Positions 8,853 through 17,108 of a DNA stretch of 38,651 bases are shown piece after piece; position 1 is the stretch's first letter, and every line of letters starts with the position of its first letter. The position numbers and the translations under genes were made by a program. Below the pieces are notes generated by a model that worked only from the letters and a program-made list of their open reading frames with translations, did no database searches and was not told where the DNA came from. Source of the stretch: Verrucomicrobiota bacterium (lineage in GTDB: Bacteria > Verrucomicrobiota > Verrucomicrobiia > Limisphaerales > AAA164-E04); NCBI GenBank assembly GCA_027619545.1, contig JAQCFT010000007.1:1-38651 (forward strand). Direction: 5' to 3'.

Positions 8853-9467
8853 ATGGATCAGCGAGTGGGATTGGGGCGTATCATTTATTTCGCCGGTCAA
8901 CGGGATGGCGGGTATGATGTGAAGTTTTTGTCAGACGCGCTGGAATTGGATCTTTCAGGGGATGGACAAGCCCTCAATGGCTGGTTTGAATCGCATCCCA
9001 AGCAGGCACTTGTGTTTCAGTATGTCGATACGGATTCGGTCTCGGTGACCTCCACCCTCAATGAATCTGCGATTCCGCAGATTCAAGTCATTGAGTGTCC
9101 AGACGAGGACTCCTGGGGGAAAATTCTGTGGGAATACAATCAGCCTGATGATCAAGGGCGTCCTCGTTCTGCCATCGTGTTGCATCATCCGGATGATTTG
9201 GAGCGTCTGAGAAAGGCGGTGCTCCTTAAAGAAGTCATCGGATTGAACGGCGGAACGTCGCAGATCAATCTGAACAAATTCCGTTATGGAAAAGTGTTGC
9301 TCATTCCTGATCCGAATCCCCAGGAGACCCATTTGATTGACCGTGAAGTGGCCACATACTTTTTCCATAGTGAGCATTATTACGCCGCCGCCTTGAATCA
9401 ACTGGACCGCGCCATGGCGGATCTTGAGAAAGCATCGGCCCAGCTGCAATTCAACGAGGAGGATTGA
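8853..9467 (+). CDS. Hypothetical protein between secretin and MscS-type channel
   Basis: 204 residues, not recognised. No signal peptide or membrane helix is visible, so it is probably cytoplasmic. The sequence is acidic and mixed alpha/beta, with a segment VLHHPDDLERLRKAVLLKEVIGLNGG (~113-138) and a C-terminal amphipathic helix (EHYYAAALNQLDRAMADLEKASAQL, ~177-201) that could mediate oligomerisation. The start is fixed by AGGAGG at 8839-8844. It sits 29 nt after the secretin and 4 nt before the channel gene, so it is almost certainly co-expressed and may couple or regulate the two; that role is inference only. Confidence 0.7.
   Translation: MDQRVGLGRIIYFAGQRDGGYDVKFLSDALELDLSGDGQALNGWFESHPKQALVFQYVDTDSVSVTSTLNESAIPQIQVIECPDEDSWGKILWEYNQPDDQGRPRSAIVLHHPDDLERLRKAVLLKEVIGLNGGTSQINLNKFRYGKVLLIPDPNPQETHLIDREVATYFFHSEHYYAAALNQLDRAMADLEKASAQLQFNEED
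9457..9462 (+). promoter_or_regulatory. Shine-Dalgarno deciding the start of the MscS-cNBD gene
   Basis: AGGAGG inside the end of the preceding gene, 9 nt before the ATG at 9472. It rejects the longer reading from 9424. Confidence 0.7.
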
Positions 9468-9471
9468 TCTC

Positions 9472-10932
9472 ATGTGGGTGGATGCTTTGAAAAAGTTGCT
9501 GTGGCCCATCGCGATCCTGACCCTGCTGCTGCTGCCGGGGTGGGAGATCATCGACAGATGGGATCAACAGGCCACCGACGCGCTGGAACGTGTGCTGAAA
9601 TGGGGTTTCGGGACGGGGGTTGGTTTTGCATTGGCCTGGCTGGTGGTGAGATTGGTGGATGTTTTCGTGTGGACCTTGCTCGAGAAGCGTCTTTCCTCAC
9701 CTGTTCCCAGACTGCTCAAGGATCTTTTTGCCGGCATCATCTTTTTGATGGCGGCCATGACCATTGCGAGTTTGGTGTTCGGTCAATCTGTGGCGGGCAT
9801 CTGGGCCACTTCGGGGGTGATGGGGATTGTTGTGGGTTTCGCCTTGCGCAATATGATAGCAGACGTTTTTTCGGGTATCGCCCTGAACATTGATCAGCCT
9901 TTCAAGATAGGGGAATGGGTTGAATTGCATCCCCGCAGCGTGGAGCCCATGCGTGGGCGTGTTGTTGAAATCAGTTGGCGATCCACCCGGATTCAGAAAA
10001 ACGACAACACCACCATTGCTATTCCCAACAGCATGATCAGCAGCATCGTGATGGTGAATCTGAGCCGGCCCGAACCCAAAAGTCGTTTTGATCATTCGTT
10101 TTGTCTGGAGTTTGGGATTCCGACCGAACGTGCGCTGCGTGTGTTGAGCGCAGGTGTGTGTGCTGCGAAGGGCGTGTTGAAAGATCCCAAACCGAAAGCG
10201 ATGGTGGATTCCGTGACCTCCAATGGAGTGGAATATAAAGTGCGATACTGGCTCGATCCTGTCCAGACATCACCCCGTAAGGGCAGACATGCAGTGACTC
10301 GAAGCGTATTGGAGCACATGCACCATGCTGGACTCAGTCTGGCCTACCCCAAACAGGACCTTTACCTGGCACGCATGCCGCATCGACAATTGGATCGTCA
10401 ACACGACCGTGAAGCCATCCTGCAGAGGGTGGAGCTTTTTGGTTCCTTTCAGTCGGAGGAGTTCCGATTGCTCTCAGAACATGTGACGGAGCACACCTGC
10501 AAAGCGGGTGATTCGGTGGTGGTCAAAGGGCAGCAAGGTTCCTCGATGTTTCTGGTGGTCGAGGGCTTGCTGGATGTCTGCACCGAATCCGAAATGGACG
10601 GTCAGGTTGTCCACGTGTCTGAAATCGGGCCGGGGGATTATTTTGGCGAAATGTGTCTGCTTACCGGAGCGGAACGTTCCGCAACGGTCATGGCTGCCAC
10701 TGATACAGTGTTGTTCGAGATCGACAAACCAGCGATGGAAGAAATTCTGACACGTCGGCCAGATGTGGCCAGGCATCTTGCCGAGACGGCAGCCATACGC
10801 AAGAAACACCTGATGGAGGCAGGCCGTTTGCCGCGAGAAGAAGTCGAACAAACACAGGAGAGTGTCAAAGATTACATCCTGAAGCGAATGGGACACGTTT
10901 TTAAATCACTGAAAAACGCTTTTCTGATGTGA
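9472..10932 (+). CDS. MscS-family channel with C-terminal cyclic-nucleotide-binding domain (bCNG type)
   Basis: 486 residues. Hydrophobic segments lie at ~9-22, 44-66 and 82-103, followed by the glycine/alanine-rich MscS pore helix and beta-domain entry (GVMGIVVGFALRNMIADVFSGIALNIDQPFKIGEWVEL, 115-152) and the MscS beta domain (VVEISWRSTRIQ; IAIPNSMI). A cNMP-binding domain occupies ~318-437, with its phosphate-binding cassette at 387-408: Phe391-Gly392-Glu393 and Arg402-Ser-Ala are in canonical positions, so cAMP or cGMP binding is plausible. Such fusions are known as bCNG channels, several of which respond weakly or not at all to membrane tension. It acts in the inner membrane. The tight link to a secretin is unusual. 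Confidence 0.92.
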   Translation: MWVDALKKLLWPIAILTLLLLPGWEIIDRWDQQATDALERVLKWGFGTGVGFALAWLVVRLVDVFVWTLLEKRLSSPVPRLLKDLFAGIIFLMAAMTIASLVFGQSVAGIWATSGVMGIVVGFALRNMIADVFSGIALNIDQPFKIGEWVELHPRSVEPMRGRVVEISWRSTRIQKNDNTTIAIPNSMISSIVMVNLSRPEPKSRFDHSFCLEFGIPTERALRVLSAGVCAAKGVLKDPKPKAMVDSVTSNGVEYKVRYWLDPVQTSPRKGRHAVTRSVLEHMHHAGLSLAYPKQDLYLARMPHRQLDRQHDREAILQRVELFGSFQSEEFRLLSEHVTEHTCKAGDSVVVKGQQGSSMFLVVEGLLDVCTESEMDGQVVHVSEIGPGDYFGEMCLLTGAERSATVMAATDTVLFEIDKPAMEEILTRRPDVARHLAETAAIRKKHLMEAGRLPREEVEQTQESVKDYILKRMGHVFKSLKNAFLM

Positions 10933-10976
10933 TTGATCTTCTTGCCGGTTGTTTCCCTGCCGGGAACGGTGAATGC

Positions 10977-12800
10977 TTATTTTCTAATCTCGATCTGGTG
11001 TGGTCCCATGACATTGGTGCCACGGGAAAGATTGGCTTTGATCTTCTTTTTGCCTGGAGTCGAGATGGCGATTTGGAAGGAAAACGTTCCTTGAGATTCA
11101 TTGACAGACTGGGACCATTCCTGTTCCCCGATGGTGAGTGTGACGGCATCGGGTGCCGTGGCGTTCTTGTCATGGAGAATGACCTCATAGCTTCCGGCGT
11201 GAAGGAACTCCACCCACCATTCGCCATTAGAATCCGCTCCCCATGGACGCCCCTTGAGGTGACGCCAGTCCTGACGCGTTAGAATCGTCGGATTTTCCTT
11301 CGGCGATCCGATCAGGATGCTCGGAGGGGCGTAGTTGTCGGGACGCGTGCTGCTCACATCGTCGAACCATGCGTCATAAGCTGATTTCATATATTGAACG
11401 ATGTGGGGAAAGGTGGATGCGAGGTTGTTTTCTTCGTAAGCATCGAGATCCATGTCATAAAGCTCGAACCTGGGTTCACCTTCGAAGGATTCATTGCCAA
11501 AACCGGAAGCATGGAGCAGTTTCCATCTCTGGGTGCGTGCCGCAAAATGATGATAACGAACCGGTGTGTCACCACGGTGGGATTGAATGACCACCATGCG
11601 ATCGGTCCAGAGAGGTTTGCGTCCGGTCAGAAAGCCCAGAAAGCTGCGTCCGTCCATTTCCGGACCTTTGCTGGACCGGATACCACAGGCATCCAGAATA
11701 GTTGGAGCAATGTCGATGTGTGCGGTGACGGTGTCGGAGCTGGTTCCCGGCTTCAAGCGTGCGGGCCAGTGGAGGAGCAGGGGGGAACGGATGCCTCCCT
11801 CGTGGACGTGTGATTTCATGCCCTGGTGACCGGCGACGTAGCGGCGTCCGTTAGGGCCGTTGTCGACCATGAACAAGATCAGTGTGTTGTCCAACAGTTC
11901 CATCGATTCCAGGCCTTGTTTCAGCTTTCCGATGTTTTGATCGATGTTATCGATCATGGCGAAAATACGTGCGCGTTTGTCCAGATCCGCATTCTGAGGG
12001 AGGCGATGTCCTTTGCTTTGCGGAAACTGGTCGTTCGCAAGGTTGATGGATTTGTAGTAATCATACTCTTTTTGCGGAACGTCGTGAAAGGGGCCGTGCG
12101 GCGCGTTGGTGGGAAGGTAAACGAAGAAGGGTCTGTTACGTTCTTTGCTTTGCTGCATAAAACGTAAAGCGTGGTCAAAGTAGATGTCCGTACAGTAGCC
12201 TTTCATTTCCACCGCCTTCCCGTTGTGGAACAGTGTGGGGTCGGTGTATTTGCCTTCAGCTCCGATCGGGTCGGAGGGTTGCCCGATCCCGCCGCCTCGC
12301 AGCACCAGGGCTTCCTCAAACCCCTGGTCAATAGCTCGCAAGGGATAGTTGTCGCCCATGTGCCATTTTCCGAAAATCCCAGTCGCGTATCCCTGTTCAA
12401 ACAACCTTTCCGCCAATGTTTTTTCCTCCGGATCCATCATGGCGCGTCCGATGTAGGTATCGATGCATCGGGTGCGATAGTTGTAGCGACCGGTCATCAG
12501 GCAGGCCCGGGTTGGGGCGCAAACTGGACTCACATAGTATTGGGTCATTTTCGCGCTGGCAGCTTCCAGTGCGTCAAGATGCGGTGTGCGGAGGATCGGA
12601 TTGCCATTGAACCCGAAATCTCCGTATCCCTGGTCGTCGGTGATGACGACAATGACGTTGGGACGATCCCCTTTCCGGGCGGCTTGCAAGTGAAGCGAAA
12701 GACAAGATCCCGACGCCAACAAAGCCAGGCAGGTCGCCCATTTTGTTCCCTGACGGAAAAAGGCGTTTATGTGAAACAATAAGGACTTGGTTTGTTGCAT
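10977..12800 (-). CDS. Exported arylsulfatase-type sulfatase
   Basis: 607 residues from the ATG at 12800. The open frame runs further to 13136, but that would overlap manA and puts no signal peptide at the N-terminus; the chosen start gives one (hydrophobic ~21-36, A-x-A-like QAA near 39-41). The sulfatase signature is present: Asp55-Asp56 (TDDQGYGD) for calcium, and Cys94-Ala-Pro-Thr-Arg98, the C-x-P-x-R motif whose Cys is converted to formylglycine, then GR-containing LMTGRYNYRTR. Residues ~495-607 form an extra C-terminal beta domain (carbohydrate-associated by appearance; inference). It would remove sulfate esters from sulfated polysaccharides or glycans outside the cytoplasm. No formylglycine-generating enzyme lies in the window. 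Confidence 0.9.
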   Translation of the reverse strand: MQQTKSLLFHINAFFRQGTKWATCLALLASGSCLSLHLQAARKGDRPNVIVVITDDQGYGDFGFNGNPILRTPHLDALEAASAKMTQYYVSPVCAPTRACLMTGRYNYRTRCIDTYIGRAMMDPEEKTLAERLFEQGYATGIFGKWHMGDNYPLRAIDQGFEEALVLRGGGIGQPSDPIGAEGKYTDPTLFHNGKAVEMKGYCTDIYFDHALRFMQQSKERNRPFFVYLPTNAPHGPFHDVPQKEYDYYKSINLANDQFPQSKGHRLPQNADLDKRARIFAMIDNIDQNIGKLKQGLESMELLDNTLILFMVDNGPNGRRYVAGHQGMKSHVHEGGIRSPLLLHWPARLKPGTSSDTVTAHIDIAPTILDACGIRSSKGPEMDGRSFLGFLTGRKPLWTDRMVVIQSHRGDTPVRYHHFAARTQRWKLLHASGFGNESFEGEPRFELYDMDLDAYEENNLASTFPHIVQYMKSAYDAWFDDVSSTRPDNYAPPSILIGSPKENPTILTRQDWRHLKGRPWGADSNGEWWVEFLHAGSYEVILHDKNATAPDAVTLTIGEQEWSQSVNESQGTFSFQIAISTPGKKKIKANLSRGTNVMGPHQIEIRK

Positions 12801-12806
12801 GGGGGG

Positions 12807-12835
12807 AGTGTAAAAGAAGGGATTCTTGTAGGCAA
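12807..12835 (-). promoter_or_regulatory. Candidate sigma70-type promoter of the sulfatase
   Basis: On the minus strand TTGCCT (12835-12830), a 17-nt spacer and TACACT (12812-12807) lie just before the sulfatase ATG at 12800. Each box matches consensus at 4 of 6 positions. Transcription would start at or within a few nt of the start codon, giving a leaderless or nearly leaderless mRNA, in line with the absence of a Shine-Dalgarno. Confidence 0.35.
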
Positions 12836-12892
12836 TGACAGTCTGCGGGTTTCCTCGTTGACAGATGGGGGGACTGCCGCTTTGTTTTGAGA

Positions 12893-14140
12893 ATGGAAAA
12901 GCTGGTTCCGGACATCTATCCCTTAAGGGCGCATATGCAGCACTATGCATGGGGGGATCCTGTGGCCATTCCTCGCATGCTGCATCTGGAGAACCCTTCA
13001 GGGAAACCTTGTGCAGAATACTGGATGGGGGCGCACCCTGACCTTCCTTGTGATGCGGAATTGGGAGGGCATGTTGTTCCGTTGAATGAGCTGATCGCGA
13101 AGCATCCACGAGTTGTTTTGGGGAATGAGGTTGCAAGAGCTTTTGATGATCGGTTGCCGTTTCTGTTCAAACTTCTGGCGGCTGCCGAACCGCTTTCCAT
13201 TCAGGTTCACCCGTCCAAAAAGGCAGCTGAACAGGGGTTTTTGAAAGAGAATGAATTAGGTGTTCCGCTGAATGCTCCGCATAGAAATTACAGGGACAAC
13301 AACCATAAGCCTGAATTGATGATGGCGTTGGAACCTTTTTATGGACTGAGAGGGTTTCGACCTTTTGAAGCCATCAAGGAAACGCTGGAATCCGTGCCCG
13401 AATTCAATTCCTTCGCCGAGCAGTTTTCCGGTGATGCGGCATCATTGAAAGCCGTTTATGAACGCTTCATGCGCATGAAGGATGAAGAGGTGCATCAAGT
13501 GTTGCATCCGGTAGTGGAACGGTTGAAGTCCAATCACCTGTCCTCCCCTTATTCCAAATCAGACCGTGAATACTGGGTGTTGAGATCGGATGCTTGTTAT
13601 TCCGGAGGTGGGCGACATGACCGAGGGCTGTTTGCCGTATTCCTTTTGAACCTGGTCTGCCTTCAGCCGGGACAGGCGATGTTCCTTCCGGCCGGTGTGC
13701 TGCATGCTTACCTTGAGGGGGTGGGGATGGAATTAATGGCCAATTCCAACAACGTCCTTCGGGGCGGGTTAACGCCCAAACATGTGGATGTGGGGGAATT
13801 GATCAGGGAAGTGGCCTTTGAAGGTGAATCGATTGAAATACTTGAAGCATTGCCTGATACAGACATTCCGGGGCTGGCGCGATTTGTGACAACGGCATCC
13901 GAGTTTGAATTGCAACGAATGGATGCCAAAGGCGGTCCTCGGAGCTTCGAGTTAACATCCAGGAGCCCGGAAATTTTGTTTCCCTCCCGCGCAAACGCAA
14001 AGGAAGCGCCCATTATTCGCGGCGAGCGTGACTCATTGACCCTCACGGATCCAAAGCCGGTGTTGATTTGTTGCGGTTTGAATTATACTGTGGAACTTCC
14101 TGAAGGCCTGACCCTGTTTCGGGCCATTGTACCGATATAG
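12893..14140 (+). CDS. manA: Mannose-6-phosphate isomerase, class I
   Basis: 415 residues from the ATG at 12893 (a TTG two codons upstream is less likely). Class I PMI landmarks are HYAWGDP near the N-terminus, AEYWMGAHPD, and the zinc ligands Gln104 and His106 (SIQVHPSK), Glu141 (NHKPELMMAL) and His271 (LPAGVLHAYLEG), followed by NNVLRGGLTPKHVDV. It interconverts fructose-6-phosphate and mannose-6-phosphate in the cytoplasm. A phosphohexomutase starts 2 nt after its stop, so the pair can deliver mannose-1-phosphate for GDP-mannose and surface glycans, or work in the opposite direction for mannose use. It diverges from the sulfatase with a 92-nt gap. A TTGACA at 12858-12863 lies upstream but lacks a convincing -10. 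Confidence 0.95.
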   Translation: MEKLVPDIYPLRAHMQHYAWGDPVAIPRMLHLENPSGKPCAEYWMGAHPDLPCDAELGGHVVPLNELIAKHPRVVLGNEVARAFDDRLPFLFKLLAAAEPLSIQVHPSKKAAEQGFLKENELGVPLNAPHRNYRDNNHKPELMMALEPFYGLRGFRPFEAIKETLESVPEFNSFAEQFSGDAASLKAVYERFMRMKDEEVHQVLHPVVERLKSNHLSSPYSKSDREYWVLRSDACYSGGGRHDRGLFAVFLLNLVCLQPGQAMFLPAGVLHAYLEGVGMELMANSNNVLRGGLTPKHVDVGELIREVAFEGESIEILEALPDTDIPGLARFVTTASEFELQRMDAKGGPRSFELTSRSPEILFPSRANAKEAPIIRGERDSLTLTDPKPVLICCGLNYTVELPEGLTLFRAIVPI

Positions 14141-14142
14141 AC

Positions 14143-15849
14143 ATGATATCATCCAATAATCATCACAACGACAAAACTTTTCGCGGTCAGGTGCCCGGCA
14201 CATTGAAGTTTGGGACCAGCGGACTTCGGGGTTTGGTTGAGGAAATGACCGATCTGGAAGTGTATGTCAACACAGCCGGCTTTCTGGATTTTCTGATCGA
14301 ACAACAACTGATACAGGTTGGGGAAGCGGTTTGCCTGGCGGGAGATTTGCGGCCCAGTACGGACAGTCCTGACAGAAGCATCTTGCGCGCGGTGGTCAAG
14401 GCGGTGGAGGATTCCGGGTTGAAACCCCGTTACCTGGGAAGAATTCCGACTCCCGCCCTGACTGCTTACGCCGTGCATCATGGGTGGGCGAGCATCATGG
14501 TGACCGGGAGTCATATTCCATTTGATCGTAACGGCATTAAATTCAACAAACCCTCCGGGGAAGTGCTCAAGTCGGATGAGTCCGCGATCCTGTCCTCCGT
14601 ATTGGGGGTTCGAAGCATTCAATATGCGATGCCCAAAGATCCCTCCCTCTTTGATGATTCAGGATGGTTCAAGCCGGAACACATTCCAACGCTGCCAGAC
14701 CTGGAAGAGGAGGCTGGGGGATGGTATTTGAAGCGTTATCGAGATTTTTTTCCTCAAGATTTTCTCAAGGACCGGAGATTGTTGGTGTACCAACACTCGG
14801 CGGTGGGACGGGACATGCTGGTGACGTTGCTGGAGTCGTTTGGAGCCACGGTCATTGTTGTTGGAAGAAGCGAGTCCTTTGTTCCCATAGACACCGAGGA
14901 CATATCGGTGGAACGACTCAATCAATTGCAATCATTTCTCGAAACGCATACCGAAGAAGGCAAAACCATCGATGCCTTGCTCTCCACGGACGGTGACAGT
15001 GATCGCCCACTGATCTGCGGTGTAGACGGGTGGAACAGGCTGCAGTTTTTGAACGGAGATTTACTGGGGGTGTTGGTTGCCGACTTTCTACAGGCCCAAG
15101 CAGTGGTGGTTCCGATCAGTGCCAATGATGCCGTGGACGCACATTTCGCCGCCAGAGGCATTCATCCTTACAAAACAAGAATCGGTTCGCCTCATGTGAT
15201 CCAAACGATGAATGCCCTCCGGGCGCAGGGAGTGGATTCCGTGGTGGGCTGGGAGGCCAATGGAGGTTTTCTGACGGGTTCCGATATTCAGGTCGACGGG
15301 CGCAAGCTGTCCGCATTGGCGACGCGTGATGCGTTCCTTCCTATTCTGGCCGTATTGCACGCCTCGCTGGGGCGGCAGATACCTTTGGTGGATTTGATGG
15401 GAACGCTTCCCGCCCGGTTTGGGAAGGCTGGATTGATAGATGCGTTTGCGCAGGAGTCCAGTCGCGCGCTTCTCAAGAAATGGACGCCGGACATACAGGG
15501 CTTACTTGACTGGGAACTCAGAGATGGAGGCGCTCATCTGAGGTTGAATGACGGCGAGAGACGTCCGGCGACCGATGAAGAAAACCTGACCATTGCACAT
15601 TTATGTGAAGCAGCTTCCGAATATTTCACTGTCGAACACGGGTATGGTTGCATTCAACGAATCAATTACATCGATGGGGTTCGCTTTTACTTCGACAATG
15701 GTGACATTGCGCATATCCGTCCTTCCGGCAACGCTCCTCAATTGCGATTCTACGCCGTCGCCAATGCACAGGATCGGGTGAGTGCGATGGTATCCCATGC
15801 CATTCTTGAGCCTGACGGTTTGTTGAGAAGCATGGAAGCTGAACTATGA
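14143..15849 (+). CDS. Phosphohexomutase (phosphomannomutase/phosphoglucomutase family)
   Basis: 568 residues. All four alpha-D-phosphohexomutase loops are visible: FGTSGLRG near the N-terminus (23-30); the catalytic phosphoserine loop TGSHIPFDRNG with Ser123; the magnesium loop STDGDSDR (Asp283, Asp285, Asp287); the sugar loop GWEANGG (369-375); and the phosphate-binding loop RPSGNAPQLR (526-535). The TGSHIP.DRNG form is the variant I associate with a phosphomannomutase subgroup rather than the common TASHNP. It converts hexose-6-phosphate to hexose-1-phosphate, most likely mannose given manA 2 nt upstream. The start has no Shine-Dalgarno, so translation may be coupled to manA. Longer than the usual 450-470 residues; the extra length is spread through the middle. 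Confidence 0.9.
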   Translation: MISSNNHHNDKTFRGQVPGTLKFGTSGLRGLVEEMTDLEVYVNTAGFLDFLIEQQLIQVGEAVCLAGDLRPSTDSPDRSILRAVVKAVEDSGLKPRYLGRIPTPALTAYAVHHGWASIMVTGSHIPFDRNGIKFNKPSGEVLKSDESAILSSVLGVRSIQYAMPKDPSLFDDSGWFKPEHIPTLPDLEEEAGGWYLKRYRDFFPQDFLKDRRLLVYQHSAVGRDMLVTLLESFGATVIVVGRSESFVPIDTEDISVERLNQLQSFLETHTEEGKTIDALLSTDGDSDRPLICGVDGWNRLQFLNGDLLGVLVADFLQAQAVVVPISANDAVDAHFAARGIHPYKTRIGSPHVIQTMNALRAQGVDSVVGWEANGGFLTGSDIQVDGRKLSALATRDAFLPILAVLHASLGRQIPLVDLMGTLPARFGKAGLIDAFAQESSRALLKKWTPDIQGLLDWELRDGGAHLRLNDGERRPATDEENLTIAHLCEAASEYFTVEHGYGCIQRINYIDGVRFYFDNGDIAHIRPSGNAPQLRFYAVANAQDRVSAMVSHAILEPDGLLRSMEAEL

Positions 15850-15980
15850 AGGGGCTTTTGACCTTGGTGGTTTTTGATTGGATGAACGTGATGTTCAGGG
15901 TGACGAAAGGCGTTTTAGAGGATCACCAACTCCCCGCATTCATCACTTCGATTGATATCGGAACGGGCGTGAAAAAATAA
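15846..15980 (+). CDS. Possible 44-residue small protein, coupled to the phosphohexomutase
   Basis: The ATG at 15846 overlaps the TGA stop of the phosphohexomutase in an ATGA arrangement. The frame stays open for 44 codons, to TAA at 15978-15980, filling most of the gap before the convergent WYL gene. The product starts MKGLLTLVVFDWMNVMF, moderately hydrophobic, then turns polar. I recognise no family; it could equally be a chance ORF. Confidence 0.25.
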   Translation: MKGLLTLVVFDWMNVMFRVTKGVLEDHQLPAFITSIDIGTGVKK

Positions 15981-15996
15981 AGCCTTGATGCATTCG

Positions 15997-16992
15997 TTAA
16001 TGCAGTTCCTTGTCGTAAGTGGATAGGATGTCTTCTGCACTTTTACGCAATCGATCACGTAAATTTTTTGGCTCGATCACTTCGGCGTGTTCGCCCCAAC
16101 CGAGCACCCATCGATGAATCTCAACGAGACTGCTCAGGGTGATGGCCAGTTCAATGCCGTCGTTGGGGAGTGATTTGATTACTTGAGTCGGGTGCCATGT
16201 TTTTTCTCGTATGTAATCGGCTACTTGTGGCGAGAAGCGGATGATCACCTTGAAATTCTCCTTGCCAGCATGTACCCCGAAACTGCCCTGTAATCGGTCT
16301 TCGATGGAAAATCGTTTGGGGCGCTGAAATGACTGGCCGGTTTCTTTGATCGAAAGGATGCGGGCCGGAGCAAAGGTGCGAAGGTCCTTTCTCAAATGAC
16401 AGTGAGCAAATAGAAACCATTCCCCGTTGATGTTGGCCAGATGGTAGGGATCGACAACACGTGCTTCGCCCTGCTTTTGCCCGGGCTTGCGGTATTGCAG
16501 TTCGAGTTGTTTCTTTCTGGAGACCGCTTTGGCCAGCTGATCGAAGATGTCCAGGTCCAACTGGGGAATAGCGCTGGTACGAAAGGAAATTGATTCGTCC
16601 CATTCCGACAAGTTCAACGAAATGGTGTCGGGCAACGCTTCCTCGATTTTTTGAAAAGCGCTGAGCAGCGGTTTTTCGAAAGTGGTTCCGCGGTATTGCT
16701 GCAGGGCCTTTTCCGCCACCAGCAGAGCGACCATCTCACCTTCGGTTACCTGAAAGGTGGGAAATGCGCTGACTTCCTCCGAATAGTGGTAGCCGTATTT
16801 GGCGGGATTATATTCCACGGGCAGATCGAGTCGATCCCGCATGAATTCAATGTCACGGTGGATGGATTTGGTGCTCACTTCCAATTGTTCTGCGAGCCGG
16901 GTGGCGTTCGGATACCCTCCGGCCTGGATGGCATGGTGGATTTTGAGCATCCGCTCCATCGGAGGGCGGGAATGTAGTTTTGAACGTGACAT
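15997..16992 (-). CDS. WYL-domain transcriptional regulator
   Basis: 331 residues from the ATG at 16992. A TTG at 17046 is excluded because the extension would run through an intrinsic terminator. The N-terminus (~12-60) is a DeoR/HTH_11-type winged helix (YPNATRLAEQLEVSTKSIHRDIEFMRDRL). The WYL domain lies at ~145-220, with the signature as Trp-Phe-Leu (EWFLFAHC, 191-198) and conserved arginines in LRTFAPARI; a C-terminal WCX-like region follows (~235-320). Such proteins are cytoplasmic DNA-binding regulators whose WYL domain senses a small ligand or nucleic acid. The target is unknown. The start lies 17 nt from the end of rho's terminator, so its promoter must overlap the terminator or it depends on read-through. 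Confidence 0.88.
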   Translation of the reverse strand: MSRSKLHSRPPMERMLKIHHAIQAGGYPNATRLAEQLEVSTKSIHRDIEFMRDRLDLPVEYNPAKYGYHYSEEVSAFPTFQVTEGEMVALLVAEKALQQYRGTTFEKPLLSAFQKIEEALPDTISLNLSEWDESISFRTSAIPQLDLDIFDQLAKAVSRKKQLELQYRKPGQKQGEARVVDPYHLANINGEWFLFAHCHLRKDLRTFAPARILSIKETGQSFQRPKRFSIEDRLQGSFGVHAGKENFKVIIRFSPQVADYIREKTWHPTQVIKSLPNDGIELAITLSSLVEIHRWVLGWGEHAEVIEPKNLRDRLRKSAEDILSTYDKELH

Positions 16993-17003
16993 GTTGGTGT
17001 TGC

Positions 17004-17037
17004 AAAAAAGGCTCTGATGAATGGTTTCATCAGAGCC
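17004..17037 (-). terminator. Intrinsic terminator of rho
   Basis: A perfect 12-bp stem (17010-17021 with 17026-17037, 4-nt loop) is followed on the minus strand by six T (17009-17004). It lies 71 nt after the rho stop. Confidence 0.85.
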
Positions 17038-17108
17038 GGTCGTCAAATTGGACGATGAATCGTTCGGAGCGTTTGTGTGAATGACGTCGCTTCGAGCCGA
17101 TTGGCGCT

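Noticed and set aside
12858-12886. TTGACA as a manA promoter
   Set aside because: The -35 is perfect but the hexamer at the right distance (TTTGTT) matches the -10 consensus at only three positions.
12801-13136. A 112-codon N-terminal extension of the sulfatase frame
   Set aside because: It overlaps the start of manA on the other strand, lacks a signal peptide at its own N-terminus, and the internal ATG at 12800 directly precedes a good signal peptide and a candidate promoter.
16993-17046. TTG-initiated extension of the WYL regulator
   Set aside because: It would translate through the 12-bp terminator hairpin of rho.
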